Shown: positions 27,628-36,440, counted from the first letter of the stretch. The stretch: 64,000 bases of DNA from Archangium violaceum (GCF_016859125.1 NZ_CP069338.1:4093501-4157500); one strand, 5' to 3'. Made by a program: numbers and translations. The notes: a model not told the origin generated them from the sequence alone.

Positions 27628-30072
27628 ATGAAGCCCGTCACCGAAGCGAACATCGGCCCTGGGGGCGAAGCGGAGTGGCTGAGATTGCGGCGCCAGTTGG
27701 AACTGGCCGATGGATTCTGGCTGGGGTTCATCTTCTCGCCGTCACCCCTGAGCTCGGGAGTCCTCCGTCGCCGCACCGAGCGCCTGCTCCGCGGGCAGAC
27801 GCGCCGACTGGAATCCGTCCATCCTGAGAGCCCCTCGGCGCTGAAGGGTCTGCTTTCCACCCTGTTCACCCCCGAGGCCGCGAATGCCGGATGTGCGTGG
27901 GTGGAAGCCTTGTTCCTTGATCCGGGTGATGGAACGGAGCGGCCCTGGCGGGAGGCCTGGCTGGAACTGGTCTCTCGCATGAACGAGCGGCGCGATGCCC
28001 TGCGTCGGCACCTGCGCGGTGGCCTCGTGCTCGTAGCCCCTCCAGAGATGAAGCTCTCCATGCGGGAAGCAGCTTCGGACCTCTGGTCCATTCGTGCATT
28101 GGTGATTGAGCTCCCCCTTGTCGCGGAGAGTTCGCCACGAGAGTCCCCCATGAAGGCGGGAGCCTTTTCGGATCGGTCTGGGCGCGGAAAGGGCCCCGAG
28201 GCCGAAAACCTGACGGAGTTCGCTCTCGCGGAGTCAGAACGATTGCTGGCGAAAGCTATCGGCGAGGACCCAAGACAGATAGGGGTTCTGCTCGGCCGGG
28301 TGGATGCACTGCTTTCATCCGGAAGAACGGGCGAAGCTGTCGAAGCAGCTCGCCGGGCTCGAGAGCTTGCCTTCAAGGACCCACAACAAACTCCACTTCT
28401 AAGAGTAATGGTACTCCATGAACTCGCCTTGGCCGAAAAGGCCCATGGAGATCCGGCAGCAGCCGAAGAGCACCTGGAACAGGCGATCAAGGTTCTTGGA
28501 AATCACGACGACCAGTATCGCTTACTGTTGTTGGATGAGCTGGCGAGCATTGCGCTCTGGCGAGGCGATCTTGTTTCGGCTCTGGCGGCCTCTGAGGAGT
28601 CCCTCGCTCTCTCACGCCAGCTGCGCGCGGCCCTGGGAGATACCCCCGAGGCCCTCCGCGACCTCTCCGTGTCCCTCAACAACGTGGGCGACGTGCAGCA
28701 ACGCCTCGGCAACCTCCCGGCCGCCAGCGCCGCCTCTGAGGAGTCCCTCGCTCTCGCACGCCAGCTGCGCGCGGCCCTGGGAGATACCCCCGAGGCCCTC
28801 CGCGACCTCTCCGTGTCCCTCAACAACGTGGGCGACGTGCAGCGACGCCTCGGCAACCTCCCGGCCGCCAGCGCCGCCTATGAGGAGTCCCTCTCCCTCC
28901 GCCGCCAGCTGCGCGCGGCCCTGGGAGACACCCCCGAGGCCCTCCGCGACCTCTCCATTTCTCTCGACAACGTGGGCGACGTGCAGCAACGCCTCGGCAA
29001 CCTCCCGGCCGCCAGCGCCGCCTCTGAGGAGTCCCTCGCTCTCTCACGCCAGCTGCGCGCGGCCCTGGGAGACACCCCCGAGGCCCTCCGCGACCTCTCC
29101 GTGTCCCTCAACAAAGTGGGCGACGTGCAGCGACGCCTCGGCAACCTCCCGGCCGCCAGCGCCGCCTATGAGGAGTCCCTCTCCCTCCGCCGCCAGCTGC
29201 GCGCCGCACTGGGAGATACCCCCGAGGCCCTTCGCGACCTCTCCGTGTCCCTCAACAAAGTGGGCGACGTGCAGCGACGCCTCGGCAACCTCCCGGCCGC
29301 CAGCGCCGCCTATGAGGAGTCCCTCGCTCTCGCACGCCAGCTGCGCGCCGCGCTGGGAGACACCCCCGAGGCCCTCCGCGACCTCTCCGTGTCCCTCAAC
29401 AACGTGGGCGACGTGCAGCAACGCCTCGGCAACCTCCCGGCCGCCAGCGCCGCCTCTGAGGAGTCCCTCGCTCTCGCACGCCAGCTGCGCGCGGCCCTGG
29501 GAGATACCCCCGAGGCCCTCCGCGACCTCTCCGTGTCCCTCAACAACGTGGGCGACGTGCAGCGACGCCTCGGCAACCTCCCGGCCGCCAGCGCCGCCTA
29601 TGAGGAGTCCCTCTCCCTCCGCCGCCAGCTGCGCGCGGCCCTGGGAGACACCCCCGAGGCCCTCCGCGACCTCTCCATTTCTCTCGACAACGTGGGCGAC
29701 GTGCAGCAACGCCTCGGCAACCTCCCGGCCGCCAGCGCCGCCTCTGAGGAGTCCCTCTCCCTCCGCCGCCAGCTGCGCGCGGCCCTGGGAGACACCCCCG
29801 AGGCCCTCCGCGACCTCTCCGTGTCCCTCAACAAAGTGGGCGACGTGCAGCGACGCCTCGGCAACCTCCCGGCCGCCAGCGCCGCATACGAGGAGTCCCT
29901 CGCCCTCGACCGCCAGCTCCAGGAACTCATGGGCGACAGCTCTCAGACGATTGAGGATCTTGCTGTCTCCCTCGATGGTGTCACGAGCATACGAGAGGCC
30001 CTCGGGGATGGTGAGGGCGCTGCGCTCGCACGCAGGGAAGCACGGGCGCTTCGTAGCCGATGGGACGAATGA
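27628..30072 (+). CDS. TPR-repeat protein with nine near-identical repeats, partner of the ATPase
   Basis: An 814-residue protein. Residues 1-170 form a globular N-terminal domain I do not recognise (LADGFWLGFIFSPSPLSSGVLRRR ... LRGGLVLVAPPEMKL). From about 200 to 320 are ordinary TPR-like helices. Residues 323-754 are nine 48-residue repeats, each reading EESLxLxRQLRAALGDTPEALRDLS... then VGDVQxRLGNLPAASAA, followed by one decayed repeat and a short tail. The unit is slightly longer than a TPR (34) and close to the 42-residue TPR_10/Kinesin-light-chain type, so it should build a superhelix for protein binding. It starts 19 bases after the ATPase gene, translationally close. The near-identity of units points to recent expansion or homogenisation. 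Confidence 0.75.
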   Translation: MKPVTEANIGPGGEAEWLRLRRQLELADGFWLGFIFSPSPLSSGVLRRRTERLLRGQTRRLESVHPESPSALKGLLSTLFTPEAANAGCAWVEALFLDPGDGTERPWREAWLELVSRMNERRDALRRHLRGGLVLVAPPEMKLSMREAASDLWSIRALVIELPLVAESSPRESPMKAGAFSDRSGRGKGPEAENLTEFALAESERLLAKAIGEDPRQIGVLLGRVDALLSSGRTGEAVEAARRARELAFKDPQQTPLLRVMVLHELALAEKAHGDPAAAEEHLEQAIKVLGNHDDQYRLLLLDELASIALWRGDLVSALAASEESLALSRQLRAALGDTPEALRDLSVSLNNVGDVQQRLGNLPAASAASEESLALARQLRAALGDTPEALRDLSVSLNNVGDVQRRLGNLPAASAAYEESLSLRRQLRAALGDTPEALRDLSISLDNVGDVQQRLGNLPAASAASEESLALSRQLRAALGDTPEALRDLSVSLNKVGDVQRRLGNLPAASAAYEESLSLRRQLRAALGDTPEALRDLSVSLNKVGDVQRRLGNLPAASAAYEESLALARQLRAALGDTPEALRDLSVSLNNVGDVQQRLGNLPAASAASEESLALARQLRAALGDTPEALRDLSVSLNNVGDVQRRLGNLPAASAAYEESLSLRRQLRAALGDTPEALRDLSISLDNVGDVQQRLGNLPAASAASEESLSLRRQLRAALGDTPEALRDLSVSLNKVGDVQRRLGNLPAASAAYEESLALDRQLQELMGDSSQTIEDLAVSLDGVTSIREALGDGEGAALARREARALRSRWDE
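28594..29889 (+). repeat. Nine tandem 144-bp units inside the TPR gene
   Basis: Units begin at 28594, 28738, 28882, 29026, 29170, 29314, 29458, 29602 and 29746; a decayed tenth starts at 29890. Each is 144 bases, in frame, with only a few variable sites. A higher-order duplication is present: 28642-29037 is identical to 29362-29757 (396 bases without a difference, offset 720 bases, that is five units). Confidence 0.95.
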
Positions 30073-30272
30073 GTTCATGGCGTGGCATTCCGTCCTGTCG
30101 GTATGCCCTTCGCGTTGAGGTATGAGGTGTACGAAACTGAAGGCACGAGGTGGTGGCTTTCAGCAGCACAGGGCCGACGCATAGATGGCGCCTCCACTCC
30201 TCGAGTCACTCCATGCGCCGACGGCACAGCCCGCCCCTGGTCGAGCGTCGCGGCGAGCCGATGGCGGCAACG

Positions 30273-30773
30273 CTACCTGAACTCGTTCACGATGTAGACG
30301 CCGGCACGAGGAGAACCGAGGATGGCCGTCCCAGGCTTGGACTCGGGGTGCTTCCGGAGCTGCCCCATCCCGAGCCGAGCCACCGCGCAAATAGGCACCT
30401 GCTCTCCTCCATCCATGGGCTGGGCGGCGTAGTACCGGATGACGGCTTGTGGACCGCTGGTCCAGACCCGGCCGTAGAGTCGGGCGGGTGCTTCAAGCAG
30501 CCCGAGGTTCTCCTCGAGTATGCTCTCGATGTTTCCCTCGTACAGAGTGATGGGATAGGCGCGGCTCTGGTTCGCATCGAGCTGGACCCACGCGGATTCC
30601 CCGACGAACATTCTCAAATAGTTCATCGCCTTGAGCGATTCTGCTGGGCACTTTTCCGGCCCTGGGCTGCCGTCAGCACGCAGGGAGACTCTTCCCGTGG
30701 CTGTTCCGGGGCAGCCGGACGACATTACGAGCAGAACGGCGCAAACCAAAAGTGCGAGCTTGTTGGAGGCCAT
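30273..30773 (-). CDS. Predicted lipoprotein, unknown function
   Basis: A 166-residue lipoprotein: signal peptide LALLVCAVLLVMSSGC with a lipobox SSGC, acylated Cys at residue 21. The mature part has no domain I can name; it contains WVQLDANQSRAYPITLYEG and a C-terminal AGVYIVNEFR. ATG 30773 follows an AGGAGC ribosome site. It is 11 bases downstream of the DUF2381 gene on the same strand. In myxobacteria DUF2381 genes are typically paired with such a lipoprotein or with a Ser/Thr kinase, so the two probably act together at the cell envelope. Confidence 0.75.
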   Translation of the reverse strand: MASNKLALLVCAVLLVMSSGCPGTATGRVSLRADGSPGPEKCPAESLKAMNYLRMFVGESAWVQLDANQSRAYPITLYEGNIESILEENLGLLEAPARLYGRVWTSGPQAVIRYYAAQPMDGGEQVPICAVARLGMGQLRKHPESKPGTAILGSPRAGVYIVNEFR

Positions 30774-30784
30774 GTCGCTTGCTC

Positions 30785-31702
30785 CTATCGCGCGATGAGC
30801 GCCGGATCTAGCTGGACGTAGGCTTGCCGCATTCCGTCGTGCCGGTAGACCTCCAGCGACAGGCGCGTCAACTCGCCATCGTCAACGAAGGCGCTACCGT
30901 CCACGACAAAGGCCATCACACCGGACCCGCCAGGCGCGATTTCTCGAACCGTGGAGCGAACGGCGACTGCTCGCTCACGGCCCTTGTCCAGGGTGACGAG
31001 GCGGACCGACTTCATGCTCCATGGATGCTCAGGTGCCATGTTCTTGAGCTTGAAGACGACAGCGACCTTGCCCTTCCCCTGGAGTATCTGTGCATCGATC
31101 TTGGTATCGCCATCCTCGCCAGAAAAGCGGTCCACTACCCTGAACGGCGTCTGCACGATCGCGCCCGAGGCCAGCAGGGCGGCCAGAGCGTGGTCCTCCG
31201 AAGTCTCTTCCTCGCGATAGCGCTGATTCTCTTCGATGAGCACGTCGTTCTTCTTGAGTGCTTCCAACAGAGCAGCGTGGATGGCCGCGTAGCTCTCGCG
31301 GTTCTTGAACACGTCGATCTGCTGGTCCGTCCACGACCACGCCTTGCGTGCCGGGGGTCTCAGGAGAAATGGCACCTCGGTTCCATCAACCAGCGTCACG
31401 ACCATGGGAATTGCTTCGTCGCCGTCGAGGTCATGGAGGGGCTCCAGGAGCACCTTGTTGCGGACCACCACCAGTGGATCGAGCCGGCCCTCCCAACCGA
31501 TCAGCTTCGTCTTGAGTGGATCGACGGGCTTCTCGAATCGGAGCGTCGTGACGACCTGCCCCTTCACGTAGACGCGGTGGGTGGCATCACCCGGATGCTC
31601 CGAGAGCAGGATGGCTCGTACGGAGAGTTTGTCGCGCTCGTTGCTGGCAAAGGCGGTTGAAGCCACAAGGGCAACAAGCAGTACAGACCGGAGAGGTAGC
31701 AT
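30785..31702 (-). CDS. DUF2381 family protein (TIGR02268, Myxococcus paralogous family)
   Basis: A 305-residue exported protein with a signal peptide (PLRSVLLVALVASTAFA). The length and the middle part (FKNRESYAAIHAALLEALKKNDVL, a coiled stretch EENQRYREEE and the C-terminal beta-rich FKLKN, LVTLDKGRERAV, IAPGGSGVMAFVVD) fit DUF2381, a family expanded in Myxococcales and unknown in function. ATG 31702 starts the signal peptide; the frame is open upstream to 31789. First gene of a two-gene operon with the lipoprotein, and divergent from the AraC gene at 31776. Confidence 0.8.
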   Translation of the reverse strand: MLPLRSVLLVALVASTAFASNERDKLSVRAILLSEHPGDATHRVYVKGQVVTTLRFEKPVDPLKTKLIGWEGRLDPLVVVRNKVLLEPLHDLDGDEAIPMVVTLVDGTEVPFLLRPPARKAWSWTDQQIDVFKNRESYAAIHAALLEALKKNDVLIEENQRYREEETSEDHALAALLASGAIVQTPFRVVDRFSGEDGDTKIDAQILQGKGKVAVVFKLKNMAPEHPWSMKSVRLVTLDKGRERAVAVRSTVREIAPGGSGVMAFVVDGSAFVDDGELTRLSLEVYRHDGMRQAYVQLDPALIAR

Positions 31703-31775
31703 CGGCGGGCCAACGTAGCAGGAAGGGTGGGAGCATCCAAGCGCATTGGCTCCTCGCTCGGGGATGCCGACCCTC

Positions 31776-32648
31776 ATGCGGATTGACACGGACGGCGAGG
31801 GCTCTTACTTCAGCCGCATGAGCGAGCAACGGCAGGGCGAGACTCTTGCGGAACGACGTCCTCGGATCGAGCTCGGTATCGAGCTGCGCGCGACACCCGT
31901 GGGAGAGAGCCGGCACCTGCTGCCTTCCGACCACTACATCAACGTCCACGCAGGGGCGCCCGTTCGGACGTCTTGCCATTCGAACCGTGTGCGCTCGATT
32001 CGCACGCGGGGCGACATCTGCCTCATCCCCGCCGGAATGCCCGATGCGTGGGTTGATGATGACGCGAGCAGTTCCGTGGAGCTCCGGCTGCCAGCCGCGC
32101 TCTTGCGCCGGGTCGCGGAAGACATGGGGCTGGATCCCGACCGCACGGGAATCGAGCCGCGATACCATTTCAGAGAAGCGCAGATCGAGCATCTCGCATG
32201 GGCGCTCGAGGCGGAGTTCCGCGCCGGTTTCCCAAACGGGCTTCTCTACAGCGAGAGCCTGGGCCTGGCGCTCGCGGCGCACCTGCTGACTCGCTACCGC
32301 GCGTCCGTGGAGGCTCCAAGAGGTCTTTCGAAACGACAGCTTCAGCGCGTCCTCGAACACATCGAGGCGCACCTGGATCAGAACCTCTCGCTCACACGCC
32401 TCGCGAGCGAGGCCGAAGTCAGCGCATCGCATTTCAAGGTTCTGTTCAAGCGCTCGATGGGACTCCCGGTGCATGAGTACGTCATGCACCGGCGGGTGGA
32501 GCGTGCCAGGGCCTTGCTCGTGCGCGGTGAGCTTCCCGCGAGCGAAGTCGCGCTGGAGGCCGGGTTCTCGCACCAGAGCCACATGGCACGCTGGATGAGG
32601 CGTGTTCTCGGCGTGACGCCGACGTCCGTCGTGCGTTCGCGTGCCTGA
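31776..32648 (+). CDS. AraC-family transcriptional regulator
   Basis: A regulator of about 290 residues with an N-terminal cupin-like part and a C-terminal AraC domain: LSLTRLASEAEVSASHFKVLFKRSMGLPVHEYVMHRRVERARALL and PASEVALEAGFSHQSHMARWMRRVLGVTP, both helix-turn-helices intact. ATG 31776 is used; ATG 31818 is a plausible shorter start and neither has a strong ribosome site. It is tail-to-tail with the oxidoreductase gene (12 bases apart), which is an uncommon layout for regulator and target, so its target is not obvious. Confidence 0.82.
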   Translation: MRIDTDGEGSYFSRMSEQRQGETLAERRPRIELGIELRATPVGESRHLLPSDHYINVHAGAPVRTSCHSNRVRSIRTRGDICLIPAGMPDAWVDDDASSSVELRLPAALLRRVAEDMGLDPDRTGIEPRYHFREAQIEHLAWALEAEFRAGFPNGLLYSESLGLALAAHLLTRYRASVEAPRGLSKRQLQRVLEHIEAHLDQNLSLTRLASEAEVSASHFKVLFKRSMGLPVHEYVMHRRVERARALLVRGELPASEVALEAGFSHQSHMARWMRRVLGVTPTSVVRSRA

Positions 32649-32660
32649 GGGTGTCCGGCG

Positions 32661-33536
32661 TCACCTCATGAACTTGTGGAGGACGGCGAAGTCATCCTGG
32701 GCGTGTCCCGCCTGGAGGGCCGCCTGGAAGAGCTGGTCGAACGCATCGGGCACGGCGTGATGGATTCCGCGCTCCTTGCACAGCTCGAGCAGATGTCGGA
32801 GCGCTCCCTGGTGGGCATCGACCGTCGCGAGCGTCGTCTCATCGCCGGCGAAGCGACCCGCTTGGATCCGGTTCACGAAGTCGGTCACGGCCCCGTCGAT
32901 GACCGGCTGGGTTGCCTTGAGGTAGCCCATGAAGGCTTCGAGCGGAAGCGCTTCGGCCTGGCAGACGGACACGGCCTGAAGCACACCGAACATCGACCCC
33001 CACATGGAAACGAGGAGTGCGCTGTCTAGAGCGGAGGCGTGGCCCACGTCGCTTCCCACATGGAGGGAGTTTCCCCCGAGCGCGAGGAGGACGGGTTTGT
33101 ACTTCTCGAAGAGAGCACCTGGTCCTGAATACAGAATGGTGCCGCCTGGTTCGCCGATGAAGTTCGGAGTCCCCATGATGGCTCCATCCAGGTAGTGGAT
33201 GTCGTGGTTCCGAGCCCACGCGGCCATTTCCCTCGCCTGCCTGGGCGAGCCCGACGTCAACTGGACGAGCAGCTTTCCACGCAAGCCCTTCGTCACGTCG
33301 TCCTGCCGGAGCAGCCCGTCGCTGGTGACGTAGTCGTTCACGTTCACGACGATGAGCTCCGCATCGGCGACGGCGTCCCGCACCGTTTCCGCGACCCGTG
33401 CCCCCAGGGCCGCGAGCGGCGCGCACTTGGACTTCGTGCGATTCCAGATGGCAACACTGTACCCCTGCTTGAGAAATGCACTCACGAGCGCGGAGCCCAT
33501 ACGCCCCGTACCGAGAACCGCGATGCCAGGCTTCAT
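32661..33536 (-). CDS. NAD(P)-binding beta-hydroxyacid dehydrogenase / imine-reductase-like protein
   Basis: A 291-residue two-domain dehydrogenase. The Rossmann motif is VLGTGRMGSALVSAFLKQGYSVAIWNRT; the second conserved stretch is YLDGAIMGTPNFIGEPGGTILYSG, and the C-terminal all-helical domain has a second NADP-binding-domain-like pattern. The lack of the catalytic Lys of classical hydroxyisobutyrate dehydrogenases at the expected GNSLHVGSDVGHASALDSAL segment (where Lys is replaced) fits the imine reductase group. It would reduce a cyclic imine or keto acid using NADPH. Start ATG 33536 begins the Rossmann strand. Neighbours give no pathway. Confidence 0.8.
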   Translation of the reverse strand: MKPGIAVLGTGRMGSALVSAFLKQGYSVAIWNRTKSKCAPLAALGARVAETVRDAVADAELIVVNVNDYVTSDGLLRQDDVTKGLRGKLLVQLTSGSPRQAREMAAWARNHDIHYLDGAIMGTPNFIGEPGGTILYSGPGALFEKYKPVLLALGGNSLHVGSDVGHASALDSALLVSMWGSMFGVLQAVSVCQAEALPLEAFMGYLKATQPVIDGAVTDFVNRIQAGRFAGDETTLATVDAHQGALRHLLELCKERGIHHAVPDAFDQLFQAALQAGHAQDDFAVLHKFMR

Positions 33537-33678
33537 GACGATGTTCCTCTTTCTCCTCTGCTGTCGCTCCCCGACGAGCGCCAGCGTCGTCAGCCATGAC
33601 TACCGCCTCCCCCTCTGGCAGGCGCGCACGGGTGGATGATTCGAGAGCACGATTGGACGGTGCACCAGCTCGTTTCGC

Positions 33679-34512
33679 TTATTTGGACTCGACCCGTCCG
33701 AGCGGCCTGGCTACGCCAGTCAGCGCGTTTTGCGCTTCCTGCCAGGCGGAGTCTCCGGGATAGAGCGCGGTGCGGAGGTAGGCCCAGGTGAGACGCTGAA
33801 CGGCAGCCACTCGCTCGGGGTTCTCGTCCGTGGTCTCGGCGACGTCATATCCCGAGACTCCGCCCAGCCCGTGCCCTGCGTCGAACAGGGTGAGCAGGGA
33901 CTTGGGGCCTGGGGAGAGGAAGTAGGGATCGGCGTGCCAGTCGGCGCCTGCGACCGTCAGGTGGGGAGAGTCGTCCTTGTCACCGGCGACCACGAGCGCG
34001 GGCGTCGTCATCTTGGAGTAGTCGATGGTCGAGAAGAAGGAGTAGTTCTCGGCTGCGAACTTGCTGAGGGCGTCGCCTCTGCCGGGCGCGGCGAGCAGCA
34101 CGCCCGCCTTGATCCGGGGCTCGGCGAGGTTCACTTCCGTTCCGTCGTGGGCCGTGTGCCGCGCGCCAAGCAGCAGGCTCGCGGTGTGCCCGCCCATCGA
34201 GTGCCCGATGACGGCCACCTTGCTTCGGTCCAAGCGCCCGGCGAGCGCTGCGACGGCGCGCTCGATCGCGTCGAGTTGGTCGAGAATGCGCTTCATGTCC
34301 TGGGCCCGCGCTCGCCAGTACAGAGGCGCATCGGGGTCCTTGGAGTCGAGGGTGAGCGTCTTTGAGTCGAGATGGGTGGGCTGGATGACGACGAAGCCGT
34401 GTGCCGCGAAGTATCGAGTGTTCGAGGAGGGTCGGAGAGGGGATGTGGCCGTCGCGGGCCCGCGAACGCAGGCGCTGTTCAAGAACGCAACCGGTGTCGC
34501 GCGGGCGGTCAT
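33679..34512 (-). pseudogene. Alpha/beta-hydrolase, 5'-truncated
   Basis: A chlorophyllase/dienelactone-type hydrolase from the segment RYFAAHGFVVIQPTHLDS (about 34416) to the stop. The nucleophile elbow IGHSMGGHTAS, VVAGDKDDSP and the His in FDAGHGLGG are present, so the catalytic triad is retained, but the N-terminal 70-100 residues that should carry the first strands and the oxyanion-hole motif are absent. The first 30 codons of the open frame (from 34512) are antisense to the AraC gene and are not family-like. The gene therefore lost its 5' end at the same point where the divergent AraC gene lost its own. Confidence 0.7.
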
Positions 34513-35056
34513 GCTTCAGTTCAAGCCAGGCTGGTCGGCGCAGCTCCTGGGCGTGGCCGCGAGCGAGCTGACGGACCGGATCGTGCAACTGGAAGACCTC
34601 TGGGGCCGTTCGGGCGGCGACCTCTGCCTCGAGCTCCTTGCGGCGCGAAGCCTGCCGGAGGTGCTCGACCGACTCTCCCACGCGATCTCCCTTCGTGCCC
34701 ACCAGACATTCGACCCGGCCTCGGCACGGCTCGCTCGCCGCGCGGTGCGCTTGTTCGAAGGAGACGAGGTTCGGGTGGAGAGCGTGGCGGAGCGGCTTGG
34801 CGTCACGGCGCGGCATCTTCGCCGCGCCTTCACGGAGAGCGTCGGCATCGGGCCGAAGGATTTCGCGCGGGCCGTTCGTCTGCGGCGTGCCGTGGGGATG
34901 GCGGCGACCTCGAAGGACTGGGGACGCATCGCCGCGGACGCGGGCTATTACGACCAGGCGCACCTCATTGCCGACTTCCGGGAGCTCGTCGGGCTCACAC
35001 CGGGCGCCTTCGTGAAGCGTGCGGGCGAGGCGGAGGACTTCCAGCGCCCGACGTGA
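34385..35056 (+). pseudogene. AraC-family regulator, 5'-truncated
   Basis: The C-terminal two thirds of an AraC regulator: family-like sequence starts at about 34442 (VAVAGPRTQALFKNATGVARAV, FKPGWSAQLLGVAASELTDRIVQLEDLWG) and continues through a full double helix-turn-helix (VESVAERLGVTARHLRRAFTESVGIGPKDFARAVRLRRAV and WGRIAADAGYYDQAHLIADFRELVGLTP). The N-terminal part of the sensing domain is missing. ATG 34385 is the first in-frame start; GTG 34445, behind GGAGAGGGGAT, could still allow translation of the DNA-binding part. It would originally have been divergent from the hydrolase, a typical regulator-target pair. Confidence 0.65.
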
Positions 35057-35204
35057 GCGCTTCAGCCGTCGGACGGCGCGCTCCACGTCGGCACGCATGC
35101 TTTCGAGGTCGTCCCGTCGCGCCTTGAGGGCGCCACACCTCGCCAAGGCACACGCTACCGCCAGGCTCCCACGAGACTCCGCCAGGCCCGCTTGGGGCGT
35201 ACCA

Positions 35205-35233
35205 GGCGGCAGGTTCGATTCCCGCCGCCTCCA
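35205..35233 (+). other. tmRNA (ssrA)-like 3'-end fragment, probable attachment-site scar
   Basis: The 29 bases carry a T-arm and 3' acceptor strand: the last 20 read TTCGATTCCCGCCGCCTCCA, as in the 3' end of many tmRNA genes (T-loop TTCGATT, then acceptor strand CGCCTCC and discriminator A). One T-stem pair is mismatched (A opposite C). No 5' acceptor strand (GGGGGCG/GGAGGCG) lies within 120 bases upstream, so it is not a complete gene. Integrases commonly use exactly this 3' end, and leave it duplicated at the far end of an island. Confidence 0.6.
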
Positions 35234-35279
35234 GTAGAGGTTGCCCGCCGCTCTGAGCCGGACCCAATCAGGAGGCGAG

Positions 35280-35384
35280 GTGAGCACCAAGGGCTACCAC
35301 GGCCTGGGCGCGCTCGCGGTGGAGCCCACCGAGATGGGCACCCCCGTGGTCGAGTCCCTCGGCTCGGCCGCCGGGTTGGAGTGA
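35280..35384 (+). CDS. Small ORF of 34 codons with a good ribosome site
   Basis: GTG 35280 follows GGAGGCGAG closely and opens a 34-codon frame (starts MSTKGYHGLGALAVE) ending TGA at 35382-35384. I do not recognise it. It may be the remnant of a longer gene next to the attachment-like scar, or a real small protein. The rest of the 383-base space between the AraC remnant and 35440 holds nothing further I can support. Confidence 0.3.
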   Translation: MSTKGYHGLGALAVEPTEMGTPVVESLGSAAGLE

Positions 35385-35439
35385 TGCGTCGGGCCGAAGC
35401 GCTTCCTGGGGTAGACTCAGCCGTCCCCCAGGAGCGCAC

Positions 35440-36252
35440 ATGCCCACGCAAGAACAGAAGGCGGCTCTTCAGCGGTTGAAGGCATTCACCGGTTCGAACG
35501 AGTTCGTCCACTCGTGGGAGGGGGATAGGGCGCCCGGCGAGATCGAGGCGCTCCTGCTCCATGCCACCGCGGACAAGGCGAGGACCGCCCTGCTGGACAT
35601 GAGCGCGGCGGTCATCAATGTCGGCGCCTTCAACGGGCAGAGCGCCATCCCGCGCGTCGAGAAGCAGGACTCGATCACGGAGTGGGCCAGCGGCAACGGG
35701 ACCCAGATCCGCCAGTTCAAGAAGGAGGCGGTGGCCACCTACTTCGACGACCTGTTCCACTTCGTGTCGGCGATGACCCTGAGCCTCGTCAAGGACGACC
35801 ACTACCAGCGGCTGACGCGCAATGACCTCTTCCACGGCCATCTCGTCCATGACCTGTCCGGTGCGCTCCCCGATATCCTGATGGTCTTCCATGGCAAGGA
35901 GTACCCGGCGGATACGCAGGAGACGCCGAGCGAGAACGCCAGGAAGCTGGAAGCGAAGAACAACCACCCGGACAAGGTGCCGTTTCGCGAGTTCACCAGC
36001 CGCGAGGTGGGCTACCTGCGCCGCAACACCGTCTACTCGGTCCGGCAGCATCGGTTCTGGAACCTGAACTACGAGCGCGCCAGGCTCGCCGGCAATCCCT
36101 ATGGCGTGTTCCTCGACAAGCCGTTCGATTACGCGGAATACGGCCTGCTCGATCCGCTGGTGCTCGATCAGGACAACCTCGGCACCAATCTCGGCGACGT
36201 GAACTGCTTCAGCAGCGAGGGCGTCACGTCGTTCTTGAAGATGAACCCCTGA
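35440..36252 (+). CDS. Protein of unknown function, 270 residues
   Basis: A 270-residue soluble protein that I do not recognise. There is no signal peptide or membrane segment. It contains charged and aromatic stretches (VATYFDDLFHFVSAMTLSLVKDDHY, RNDLFHGHLVHDLSGALPDILMVFHGKEYP, VGYLRRNTVYSVRQHRFWNLNYERARLAGNPYG) and a Gly-poor composition, and its codon choice is slightly less GC-extreme than the neighbours. Several His and Asp (HGHLVHDLSG) could bind metal, but no known motif fits. ATG 35440 has an AGGAGC site. It is the first intact gene to the right of the tmRNA-like scar, so it may be island cargo. Confidence 0.6.
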   Translation: MPTQEQKAALQRLKAFTGSNEFVHSWEGDRAPGEIEALLLHATADKARTALLDMSAAVINVGAFNGQSAIPRVEKQDSITEWASGNGTQIRQFKKEAVATYFDDLFHFVSAMTLSLVKDDHYQRLTRNDLFHGHLVHDLSGALPDILMVFHGKEYPADTQETPSENARKLEAKNNHPDKVPFREFTSREVGYLRRNTVYSVRQHRFWNLNYERARLAGNPYGVFLDKPFDYAEYGLLDPLVLDQDNLGTNLGDVNCFSSEGVTSFLKMNP

Positions 36253-36299
36253 GGGGGGACCTTGAGGACTCCGCACCTCGGTGGCCCGAGGCCACACCC

Positions 36300-36440
36300 A
36301 TGCCCGGAGAGGCGGCGGGGGGCTCCGGCGGATTCTTCGAGGACACGGTGGACCCCTTCCAGGTGGTGCAGGAGGCCAGTGGCCTTGGGGAAGAAGCCCG
36401 GCACCCGGCGGGCGCGGCGCTCTACCTGGAGCAGGCATGA
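36300..36440 (+). CDS. Small ORF of 46 codons, coupled to the next one
   Basis: ATG 36300 to TGA 36438-36440 reads MPGEAAGGSGGFFEDTVDPF and continues QVVQEASGLGEEARH. Its codon use is strongly third-position GC, so it looks like genuine coding sequence, and its stop overlaps the following ATG (ATGA at 36437-36440). I do not recognise it; it may be the C-terminal end of a larger lost gene. Confidence 0.4.
   Translation: MPGEAAGGSGGFFEDTVDPFQVVQEASGLGEEARHPAGAALYLEQA

Noticed and set aside
28594-29889. CRISPR-like regular repeats
   Set aside because: Units are 144 bases, contiguous without spacers, in frame, and encode TPR helices.
35140-35236. Complete tRNA gene
   Set aside because: Only the T-arm and 3' acceptor strand are present; no D-arm, anticodon arm or 5' acceptor strand can be paired.
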